From positions 1 through 12,537 of the forward strand of contig RXOD01005775.1 in assembly GCA_005223375.1 (NCBI GenBank): a stretch of DNA of 12,537 nucleotides. Reading direction: 5' to 3'. The position numbers and the translations under genes are program-made. Under the pieces are notes generated by a model. It did no database searches. It had not been told where the DNA came from and worked only from the letters and a program-made list of their open reading frames with translations. Of this stretch, positions 8,501 to 12,537 are shown one piece after another. The stretch comes from Amoebophrya sp. AT5.2. Taxonomy: Eukaryota; Sar; Dinophyceae; Syndiniales; Amoebophryaceae. How positions within the stretch are numbered: position 1 is the stretch's first letter; every line of letters begins with the position of its first letter.

Positions 8501-9749
8501 GCGCGGGACTGGGTGGCACCCATCGTCCTTGCGCATACGCTCGACTCACGAACTGAATCTCGATCATCGCGATAGGCTCTGGTGCTAGCGCGTAGTCGAT
8601 TCCGGCGATGGTGACCGTCGGCGGCACGTTTTTGTAGGAGAGGATCAACTCATACTCCCAGAAAAACGGCTGACCCAAAAGAATGGGAAAAGCCGCAACG
8701 ACACCCTGATCGATGATATGGAAGACTTGTGCATAAATATGTGGTCCGTCGTTCACCAGGAAGAACGTCTCGGCCTCCGTCGTCGAAGTGGGTGCTGTAC
8801 AATCCGCGCGGTCCGATGAGACTGTTCCGAACCGCGTCGGGTGCTTCGACGCGCGGCGAGAACCTGGATTGAGATGACGACTCTCGAGGAAGATGCTCTC
8901 CGGGATAGGATTGTGCGACGAGCACGAATCCAGTCCTGCTTTTCCACTTGTCGGTCGTGTTCTGTCGCGGCTCGTCTTCAAGATCGACGCCGCCCGTTCT
9001 GGTAGTCCTTCTTTGTATTTCCCCGCGTAGTATTGTCCGTGCTTTTCGGAAAATTCAAGCGTGCAGAAATTCGACGCCGAGGAAATCTTTGTGTGTGGTG
9101 CCATGCGTCGAATGAGGTATTCGGAGGCGTGTTCATCTGGCTCGCCGACGTGGAAATCACCACCTCCGAGTAAAGGATTCTGGCCCCCCTGCTGCGAAAG
9201 CGGATCACTGTTCTGTCTGTCGCTGCTAGACACAGAATCTGCATGCCGCTCCGGCTCCATCCTATACTCCGACGGCATGTCGTCTTCCTGCTCGGCAAGT
9301 GGAGCAACCTGGTTCGAAAATCTCGGATCGGAAATGGTTGTATGCTGTGTATTTCTCGCGTCCCGCATGGAAACGTCGCTGCCGTTTTCAGGTGTGTTGA
9401 GCTGCCGCAACGTGTCCCCCGGGCGTGCCTGCATGTCGATCTCCACCATGCTGATGTCCGAGCCGCTTACTGAAGCAGGTGGGTATGAAAAAGAGTTTGT
9501 GTTTTCTTGATCCTGCTGGTCGAAGCGCACCTGCCGCTTCGCGAAGGGCGACGAAAGACTCTGGTCGTCTGAGTCATTTCCTCGCTTCCGCTTCACGCTC
9601 CCGGTCCGTTCGTTCTTACGTTCGCCTGCCTTAATCTGTGTGTCATGTTCAGAAAAAGGCTCCTGTCCCGACCCTGCGTCGCCGGACGACGATACGTCTT
9701 CGCCAAAAAGATCTTTTGTTGTTCGTGCTGGATGAATTTTCTCCGCCAC
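1929..9749 (-). CDS. pol: Pol polyprotein: protease, integrase, reverse transcriptase, RNase H
   Basis: This is a 2606-codon frame, much longer than the usual 1000-1500 aa copia Pol. Order by residue: acidic Ser-rich N-terminus with a KRKR basic patch (1-265); retropepsin-like domain (268-370); integrase zinc finger and DD35E core (540-735); SH3-like module (865-925); C2HC finger (1032-1052); disordered acidic/Arg-rich linker with a 26-residue tandem repeat (about 1230-1310); RT (1517-1850); RNase H (2040-2185); an unassigned Trp-rich region (2190-2385); an Arg/Ser/Gly/Gln-rich tail. The first codon given is GTG; the frame has no ATG until about residue 100 and stays open upstream to the gag TGA at 9936, so translation as a Gag-Pol fusion is more likely than independent initiation. 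No stop or frame change interrupts it, which implies recent selection or recent insertion. The product would act in cytoplasmic particles and then in the nucleus. Confidence 0.93.
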   Translation of the reverse strand: MAEKIHPARTTKDLFGEDVSSSGDAGSGQEPFSEHDTQIKAGERKNERTGSVKRKRGNDSDDQSLSSPFAKRQVRFDQQDQENTNSFSYPPASVSGSDISMVEIDMQARPGDTLRQLNTPENGSDVSMRDARNTQHTTISDPRFSNQVAPLAEQEDDMPSEYRMEPERHADSVSSSDRQNSDPLSQQGGQNPLLGGGDFHVGEPDEHASEYLIRRMAPHTKISSASNFCTLEFSEKHGQYYAGKYKEGLPERAASILKTSRDRTRPTSGKAGLDSCSSHNPIPESIFLESRHLNPGSRRASKHPTRFGTVSSDRADCTAPTSTTEAETFFLVNDGPHIYAQVFHIIDQGVVAAFPILLGQPFFWEYELILSYKNVPPTVTIAGIDYALAPEPIAMIEIQFVSRAYAQGRWVPPSPARLHLLDAESKLLLQGLASFTSAAPGKKKWRFAESYITWTGRPKTASSSVPTTGASIFASMEVDDEEMVLDAVDEAMAANNSRVSSEQGLAPQSRVTSNSSTRETAQPASSIIQTGRNSLEGQFEELYRFMRNEHRSLGHSKSVEMLYDGNALRCLREIRENCRFCQGFDNNAELRRAGALQQFAASRNIKWLIDLIFVKVGVLVKIVDVCTRMRVLELCDGALGKGGRTGSAIKCYMRAKRMLGGAPEVLIFDLGQEFISRRFQKVVEVDNVECQGIGYKEPWRISKLERGNRQDKQRAMIATEQPYEPCLEVFLWGLAMEKVEEELFDWNWEDLMDEVVSIEPHSGEAPEAFVIKQLIVAEIEWQANQVPMLGTTIAPQNAHAGSFTRGDRDWEEQILASDQAVEDVELDEADAFFRRNALTQERCRRVILEKDIELLQRRRELVSRTFQRGGDISKYQVGDAVFIRRPVSGRFSRWHAGTITSVNAGDRTVAINRGGQTQPYGLHDVAHLPPVSEHFQHEFYPDDHMLELIAARGGIVAMEDDSGVLQEMVGEENLPQQDTAGENNGDDDQQQQVQQYSAELRARKDVFTSVRNGISTHRGMSTGSIGSNKHQCTSCGRTFTSLRRFLQHTGMCSGRLRSNFRWGRRQQVSFDQQPPDQVLGLPAQPRNSIVPRVGSIESGPRLEHEYHEDEQRCGSVLGDLELDQAPSADEMRRFSGNMAAVLAEYVDESDDDVVCEPSPDAARTARNLRYERRRQRMDAPGYARRLEQLDGHQMRRSRSPKRPKNKAVQLFETDSEMEALQTTAASSRRPPAPRQQATLLPTESDEEREAERRRQPPARQGQETLLPTESDEEREAAQRRREIRTGTGSTFWTHSSERKTAPRERETFSVPKRERLFSGGVLHPQALQALNRCNGAVQLCADSGSLFFAADNEVPDADTDRAVDMSVLPKVKTILEEQNSGKQVFRLTRGPNEICFLMTQLSNGRCIRKELNVKDSRDIKHVCVEAHCFKHKVTGQLPVGRRFFIRWGDELSPMFCSEEAAREEIADTWVVAAFYETCVDTHEAMEKHGDGNKSGTIVVTLKDAAKLGFLHYAYAAMGKEVKTVCQHGIFKETVHTLEELRRQGRNVVPSRMLLVIKIDRITGAVVKVKARWITQGFRDRRFHGSEESAMPPRRSHTIADVTVSLLANFFQTTRKTSSLKDILEAFLRGKRMIDMYDRRSDIEAFCHIPDEIQELHAQGVPVLGEARGMDKFLYGQKDAPAGWECTLWDYSLGIGFTQSMADPCLFLYFPNSVEVEILRRSEQVQLKYYMDKVREVRQIENTNLAARVAVLEQGAESRQGALLPCELNKSFANPHSQLINDQLVPHCQREENPDGGFGVHVDDLWGGGGLIYWLRVLLLLDSVELGSFCWLDSGTRDCYVGRELTVVPQELDQWRMLQYLEQYQEQCGDSGIQFPPGALTAPTEEELANAERQYGVKRTTQPHEYREAEKLKYDPFDIPNRYQMRAEVVYYLAQEVYATKLSVLEEEEVNDYFLRRRRAGTNRFARKQVKSPFKGRLGELIWLKSNAVISATVSGLASLGHEVEKCESYDEVSGFVADLSGVIMLAKWVETNTQRVFRLAGPRQVFLAGAADAGMDRVGAMPVLAALDHPRANTPSSISKKPGRVFSSSTGIEVLAQKILSSELIFILQLLLDLAICSIGRPLLQLCDSRNTVCEPRERNLKPDFQGLASMIRAKMLEMTHIPGATMFVDGLTKDLRNGQVWLLHLAANWGLIDADVWGVVQSFIKKILHREEERHQLRAEDLVHDEGTEDFEIVLPPPPACTPAADGRLYLTANGNGWTATTDGQDYWWEDDVKIVRECPVPRVAKFTPVSKAVPSWHAVACLTDDRTVVYSFCEEPHFSTILRDSWRWPKSNQHARVQGDKKWTGSISFYKRPEKIGMAILLLPPLPHSDVQQPTVDSVVPDAAGGAVGGTGSRPTKENSSIKNSGNRAFRTESATPGSAPGTVLGAPAVPPHVFGPSDRQRQAEGEQGAHPVRGQRKQGQGIARRGRSAGASTPRNRQQRAGHVSGQPRRGSSVGRGLAPVFGAVGSSPQSGASSRGRSPAPRLFSHQEEVETGRAGEVSAQQEQESRARGHSSERADRRATKAAEQAFRHACPDSTADWPFDVGIQWPRDSSPRSRSSPPSS
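3195..3632 (-). other. RNase H domain
   Basis: Pol residues 2040-2185. The four acidic active-site residues are seen in order: Asp2052 (GAADAGMD), Glu2093 (STGIEVLAQ, matching the copia S-T-A-E block), Asp2128 (LCDSRNT) and Asp2170 (FVDGLTKDL), the last preceded by HIPG as in copia elements. It removes the RNA strand during reverse transcription. The domain appears intact. Confidence 0.9.
4200..5201 (-). other. Copia-type reverse transcriptase domain (RVT_2-like)
   Basis: Pol residues 1517-1850. It opens with the copia lead-in (KIDRITGAVVKVKARWITQGF, Trp1572), then the first catalytic Asp1621 in LKDILEAFLRG, the LYGQKDAPAGW block (1673-1683) followed by DPCLFLY, and the catalytic pair in VHVDD (Asp1802, Asp1803), where most relatives have YVDD. 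YVGREL further on corresponds to the FLG block of the family. All three catalytic Asp residues are present. Function: copying the element RNA into DNA. Confidence 0.93.
5923..6072 (-). repeat. In-frame 78-bp tandem duplication in the Pol linker
   Basis: Two adjacent copies of a 78-base unit begin at 5923 and 6001, the second slightly incomplete. Each encodes a 26-residue block containing TLLPTESDEEREA followed by an Arg/Gln/Pro-rich spacer. The copies differ by scattered substitutions, so the duplication is not brand new. The period is a multiple of three and keeps the frame. Confidence 0.9.
6585..6662 (-). other. C2HC zinc finger inside Pol
   Basis: Pol residues 1030-1055: Cys1032-x2-Cys1035-x12-His1048-x3-Cys1052, with Phe1039 and Leu1046 in the usual hydrophobic positions of a classical zinc finger. 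It sits between the integrase C-terminal module and a disordered linker. A role in DNA target recognition or protein contact is inferred. This finger is not part of the usual copia domain set. Confidence 0.75.
6975..7157 (-). other. Integrase C-terminal SH3-like (GPY/F-like) module
   Basis: Pol residues about 865-925. The stretch starting YQVGDAVFIRR and running through RWHAGTITSV and VAINRGG has the pattern of the SH3-like DNA-binding barrel (GDxV, then W/GxI, then V-x-V). Such modules are best known at the end of gypsy/retroviral integrases and less typical of copia elements. It is preceded by a long Arg/Glu-rich helix (around 840-870). Likely role: DNA contact or target choice. Confidence 0.6.
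7545..8132 (-). other. Integrase: HHCC zinc-binding domain and DD35E core
   Basis: Pol residues 540-735. The zinc-binding site is His550-x4-His555 with Cys578-x2-Cys581, the usual copia spacing. The core has Asp610 (WLIDLIF), Asp669 (IFDLGQEF) and Glu705 (KLERGNRQ), giving exactly 35 residues between the second Asp and the Glu. All three metal-binding acids are present, so strand transfer activity is plausible. Placement before RT is diagnostic of copia-order elements. Confidence 0.93.
8640..8948 (-). other. Retropepsin-like protease domain with altered active-site triad
   Basis: Pol residues 268-370. The stretch GLDSCSSHNPIPE carries the presumed catalytic Asp274 in the place of the family's D-S/T-G-A signature; the Gly is Cys (TGC, one base from GGC). 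Further on, VNDG at about 335 and the hydrophobic FPILLGQPFF (Gly359) match the late (I/L)LG element of retropepsins. Family role: cutting Gag-Pol into mature proteins as a dimer. The loss of the Gly may disable it. The assignment rests on motif order and spacing. Confidence 0.6.
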
Positions 9750-9935
9750 TAACGTCGAGCTGGTGACGGGCGGTATCTTCGGTTTTTCTGTCGGGCAGTT
9801 ACAAGAAGTCGTGCTGCAGCTGCAATTTCCACAAATGTCGATCTGGATCCGAACTTGAGGCTGTGTCGAACCTGCAGTAACGCAAAAAGCGTCACCATCT
9901 ACTTGCTCTTTACTTTTCCGTTTTGTTCGTTTCCC
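9750..9935 (-). other. Open gag-pol linker with a cysteine cluster
   Basis: These 62 codons follow the gag TGA in frame and have no stop. They start very basic (GKRTKRKSK) and contain a cluster ICGNCSCSTTSCNC with five cysteines within 12 residues before a Pro/Lys-rich stretch. No independent start codon is present. The lack of stops and the extended basic run suggest it is translated as part of Gag-Pol. Confidence 0.55.
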
Positions 9936-9938
9936 TCA
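9936..9938 (-). promoter_or_regulatory. gag TGA stop, candidate readthrough site between gag and pol
   Basis: The local context is CGG TGA GGG. The same frame continues open for 62 codons from here to the first GTG of pol and then through all of pol. The bases just after the stop are purine-rich (GGGAAACGAACAAAACGG). No clear downstream pseudoknot is seen by eye. It may instead be a point mutation (for example CGA to TGA) in a single gag-pol ORF. Confidence 0.5.
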
Positions 9939-10855
9939 CCGCGCCGGGCCTCCGCCGTTGTTGCGCGCTGCATCCTCCCTTTGCTTCTTGATGTTTGCCC
10001 GGTCCTTCTGGAGCTGTTTGTACTTCTCCGGGTGCTTTTGTTCGAATTGACTCAACAACTTCCAGACCTCTTTCTTCAAATGTTTCTTTGGGCACCGTCC
10101 TTCCTCCAAAATCTTCGGGCAGAACTCGCCAAACTGGCACCAGTCCGCATCCGGATCCAGCTTCAGCTTTTGCGCCTTGGCATCTTCATTGCGCTTCTGC
10201 TTCTCGGGCTCCGAAAGACGAGGAGGAAGGTAGTGCTTCTTGCCGCCGACGTCGACTGTTTCGCCGTTGGGATTGTTGGAAAACTGTTGTCCCCCGGTGG
10301 CCAGTGCGGTGCCCGGCGTCGGCATCAGGTGCTGGCTCTGCGGAGCCGGTCCTGCCGGCAGTCCGGTGCCGGAGGCTCCCTCTCCCATATCCAGTCCTCC
10401 TAACTGCGGCGTAAACAAAACTGTTCCCTGTCCTGTCCCAACATTTGCTGCGCCCGCTCCCGCACCGATCCGCTGCGTCAGATTGAAGTACCTGTTCGTC
10501 ACAGCGTGGTGACCGACGGAGTCAGTCGTCATCCGCTCGCCAATCACCTCCAGCAAGCCGGTGAGGGTGTCCTCCTCGTCGCGCTCCATTTTGACGTGCA
10601 CATCCTGCCCATTCACCCCCAGCTTGTACCGGTTGTAATCGGTAATGTTGAGATTGTCGACTTCGCGTTCCAAATCGCCGAGCGTGAAGTCTCCGCCGGT
10701 CGAAGTCGCGGTGGAGATCTTGCTGCGAATCAGCTGCGTGGTTAACGCCTTCAGCATCATGGCCACCAACGCCCTGTCCACTTTCGCGGTCTCCATCCGG
10801 ACTGCTTTTCCGTCGTTGATCTGCTCTTCGCGTAGGAACACTTTCTTGAGTAACA

Positions 10856-12247
10856 TCAAGAACAGGAGCGGTGCCTGGCCGTCCAAACGCCGCACTTTGT
10901 ACAGGTCCGACTCGATTCTCGCCTGCGCCGTTCTTGAGTTCTTGTGTGTGGACAGAAATGCATGTCCAGGGCCTGCAGTATTCCGATCAGGTCCCTTTCC
11001 GTTCCAGCCCCAACTGCAATTGAATGCTCCCCCTCAAAGCGATCCCCCACAAACGCCTGGTTCACCAAGTGTCTCCCCATCATGTGGAAGGTGGCGCCCA
11101 CCAGCCTGAGCTGGCGGGCCCAATGCCACACCGCTTCCTTCCACATTTTCCACGGCGTGTTGGACCGCAGCGGCGGGCTCGTCAGGGTGCGGATGATCAC
11201 CTCGTCCCACTTCGTGAGTTTGTCCTGCTGCCCCTTCGTCGGCACGACATCGAGTTTTTGCCAGTCCACCATATCCACGCGCTCATTGATACGGCAGCGC
11301 GGAATCAGCTTTCCGGAGACAATCTTGTCGTGCTCGGTCTCGGGGCCCTTCGGAAGTGGGGAAAACAGGTCGAGGTTGTTGTTTTTCCGAGGTTTCTTCG
11401 AAGATGCAGCGCCGCCGGCGTCGGATGTTGCGCAGCTGTCGCAATAAATTTCATCCATCTCGTCCGCGGCTCCCAACTCCTGCTGCATGCCTTCGATCTT
11501 GCTTTCGAGCGACGAAACCGTATCCGCCAGGCTCTGGATAATCGACCGCAGTTCCTTGTTCTCGTCCAGGTGCATTCTGCTCTGCTGTTCAGCTTCGGTC
11601 TGCAGCTCCTGGCGCAATTCCTCGAGAACTTCGGAACTGACGCTGTTCTCGATTTTGTCCTGCACTTCGGAAACCATTTCGCCAACGGTGACGATTTCGT
11701 CGTGCGCCGATAGCGCGGTCGCCATGATTTCCTTCGACTTCTCCTGCATTTCGCGCAGGTCCTCGGTTAGCTCCAGCTTCGTGAACCGACTGTCCTGCGA
11801 CACCATCTCTGTTTCCTGCTCCAGTGCGATCATGCGCTGCAGCAGATCACCATTTTCGCTGACCTGCTCTGTGATGCTGGTGGTTTTGAGCAGCAGCTCA
11901 TCGAGTTTCATCTTCAGCGTGCGCAGCTGACCGCCCTGGTGATTGATCTGTGTCCCCAGCTGTCCGGTCTTGCTCGAAGGTTTTTCCATGGCCTTCTGCA
12001 ACATCTGCTTGAACTCGATGCGCATGTTCTCGCGCTTCATTGCCGCCTTCATGTACTCGCGGCCTTTCAGCGCTGCCGCCTTTGCAGCGATACTGTTGAT
12101 TTCCCGAATCTTCTTGTCCTGCGCCTCGCGCAACAGCGCCTCTTCCTCCTTCATCTCACGGACAATGCGCAGACGAGCCTGCTCCTGCGTCTCGCGGCGC
12201 GGGCAGTCCCCGATCTTGCGCACCACACGGGACCACGCGTTTCCCAT
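10856..12247 (-). pseudogene. gag: gag, N-terminal part (matrix-like start, coiled coil, start of capsid-like region), frame-shifted
   Basis: The start chosen is the ATG at 12247, giving MGNAWSRVVRK; an in-frame GTG at 12295 would add 16 residues. The ATG fits the N-myristoylation pattern MGxxxS followed by basic residues, as in membrane-targeted Gag matrix domains. Residues 20-260 are a nearly continuous charged helical/coiled-coil region. A linker with CDSC and Lys/Asn-rich sequence follows, then a Trp-rich capsid-like part (WKMWKEAVWHWARQ near residue 365). The last about 25 residues, Arg/Ser/Cys-rich, look like out-of-frame reading: the better continuation lies one frame back, and the overlap of the two frames is 10856-11033. 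Gag is the structural protein of the particle and packages the RNA. Confidence 0.8.
10926..10932 (-). other. Probable site of single-base loss in gag
   Basis: Coding character switches from one frame to the frame one base back here, within a short G/C run. Losing one G/C base at about 10928-10930 would explain it. The alternative is a sequencing or assembly error; no slippery heptamer typical of programmed -1 frameshifting is visible in the overlap. Confidence 0.55.
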
Positions 12248-12350
12248 CTTGAACTGCTCTTGTCGACGTGTAGAGCAGTGCTTTGATGGCAGCACGCTAC
12301 AATCCGAGATGTGGAGTGATGAGTTTTGAGGTGCAGGTGTCGATTTAGAT

Positions 12351-12372
12351 TTTTCTCGCGCGGGCGAGAAAA
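12351..12372. other. Perfect 9-bp hairpin in leader
   Basis: TTTTCTCGC (12351-12359) and GCGAGAAAA (12364-12372) are exact inverted repeats around a 4-base loop. In the genomic RNA this would lie about 105 bases upstream of the gag ATG, a suitable place for packaging or dimerisation structures. The function is inferred. Confidence 0.6.
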
Positions 12373-12495
12373 GCCAAACAAGAAGTTTGGTGTCGGAAGT
12401 CTGCCGCGACGAACGAAAGTGCGAAGCGGCGGTCGGAGGAAGCCGGAGTCTTGTCGGTGGGTTTCAGTAGACTTGTGAAGTAGATGCGGACCGTC

Positions 12496-12513
12496 TTGCT
12501 CTGGGCCTCACCA
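12496..12513 (-). promoter_or_regulatory. Candidate primer-binding site
   Basis: Read on the minus strand it begins TGGTGAGGCCCAGAGC one base after the 5' LTR end. TGG would pair with a tRNA 3' CCA, so the primer would end GGGCCUCACCA. I cannot assign the tRNA. Both ends (TGGT and CAGAGC) resemble the common initiator-Met site but the middle does not. Copia elements may also use cleaved internal tRNA halves. Confidence 0.6.
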
Positions 12514-12514
12514 T

Positions 12515-12537
12515 ACTCAAAACAAAACAGCTCAACA
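12515..12537 (-). repeat. Inner end of 5' LTR (23 bp, cut by window end)
   Basis: These bases are an exact copy of 168-190. The match runs to the last base of the window, so the 5' LTR should continue outside with the sequence seen from 191 onward. The window end inside the LTR may reflect an assembly break at this repeat. Confidence 0.8.

Larger units (their letters stand above)
9936..11033 (-). pseudogene. gag: gag, C-terminal part (capsid-like remainder and CCCH zinc finger)
   Basis: This frame is open from 11033 (after a TGA at 11034-11036) with no ATG at its head; the first GTG is at 10895. It continues the capsid-like region of the upstream ORF: ARIESDLYKVRRLDGQ and the helical LLFLMLLKK fit directly after the upstream PHTRTQE. 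A Gly/Pro-rich disordered stretch follows, then a CCCH finger, CQFGEFCPKILEEGRCPKKH (C-x5-C-x8-C-x3-H; residues 253-272 counted from the GTG). A basic Lys/Arg/Gln helix and the end GGGPAR follow. The zinc finger stands in the nucleocapsid position and should bind RNA. The frame ends at a TGA at 9936-9938 and is the same frame as pol. I treat this and the next upstream ORF as one gag split by a frame change. Confidence 0.8.
12248..12514 (-). other. Untranslated leader between 5' LTR and gag
   Basis: This stretch holds the primer-binding site, a 17-codon upstream ORF including its stop (12514-12464) whose ATG abuts the LTR end, and one perfect hairpin (12351-12372). A packaging signal would be expected here but none can be recognised from sequence. 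An in-frame GTG at 12295 could extend gag upstream. Confidence 0.6.
168..12537 (-). mobile_element. Ty1/copia-type LTR retrotransposon, nearly complete, 5' LTR truncated by window end
   Basis: The domain order on the minus strand is Gag with CCCH finger, protease, integrase, RT, RNase H. Integrase before RT is the copia (Pseudoviridae) order and excludes gypsy/Metaviridae. The outer end of the 3' LTR is placed at 168 because the 23 bases at 168-190 recur exactly at 12515-12537, immediately next to a TGG-starting primer-binding site; sequence outside these 23 bases differs. The second target-site duplication cannot be seen because the 5' LTR continues beyond the window. Damage seen is one frame change in gag and an altered protease signature. 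RT, integrase and RNase H look intact. The host is unknown; a protist, possibly a dinoflagellate relative, is inferred from the style of the polyprotein only. Confidence 0.93.

Noticed and set aside
10856..11033. Programmed -1 ribosomal frameshift between two gag ORFs
   Set aside because: No slippery heptamer is seen and the switch falls within the capsid-like region; a base loss or sequence error is simpler. Kept only as a test for sister copies.
1..12537. CRISPR array, tRNA, rRNA or bacterial operon features
   Set aside because: No regularly spaced repeats, no cloverleaf and no ribosome-binding-site pattern; all coding content is retrotransposon.

Overview
The window holds one nearly complete LTR retrotransposon of the Ty1/copia (Pseudoviridae-like) class. 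It lies entirely on the minus strand and fills about positions 168 to 12537. The evidence is a copia-order Pol: retropepsin-like protease, then HHCC plus DD35E integrase, then copia-type reverse transcriptase, then RNase H. A CCCH-finger Gag precedes it. This is eukaryotic nuclear DNA. The very long Pol, the CCCH finger in Gag and the divergent RT motifs suggest a unicellular alga or alveolate such as a dinoflagellate, but that host call is inference and no host gene is visible to confirm it.

Layout in element direction (right to left). 12537-12515 is the last 23 bases of the 5' LTR, cut by the window end. 12513-12496 is a candidate primer-binding site that starts with TGG. 12514-12248 is a leader with a perfect 9-bp hairpin and a tiny upstream ORF. 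12247-9936 is gag in two frames: the N-terminal part (start MGNAWS, long coiled coil, start of the capsid-like region) runs into a -1 frame change near 10928, and the frame then continues through the rest of the capsid-like region to a CCCH zinc finger and a TGA at 9936-9938. The frame after that TGA stays open for 62 codons and runs straight into pol, which ends at 1929. A third ORF of 298 codons (1856-960) follows pol. Then come a short 3' UTR and the 3' LTR, whose outer end is at 168. Bases 1-167 are flanking DNA with nothing recognisable.

How the parts would work together: Gag would build the particle, and Pol would be made as a Gag-Pol fusion by reading through the TGA, or only in undamaged sister copies. 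Protease would cut it, RT/RNase H would copy the RNA from a tRNA primer, and integrase would insert the DNA. The element looks recently active but probably not competent as sequenced: gag changes frame inside a domain, and the protease signature is Asp-Ser-Cys instead of Asp-Ser/Thr-Gly. RT, RNase H and integrase keep their catalytic acidic residues.

The less usual points are a possible N-myristoylation start and ESCRT-III-like helical region in Gag, a single TGA separating in-frame gag and pol, a chromovirus-like SH3 module plus a C2HC finger after a copia integrase, an extra 3' ORF, and an overlapping frame with hydrophobic segments inside the Pol tail.
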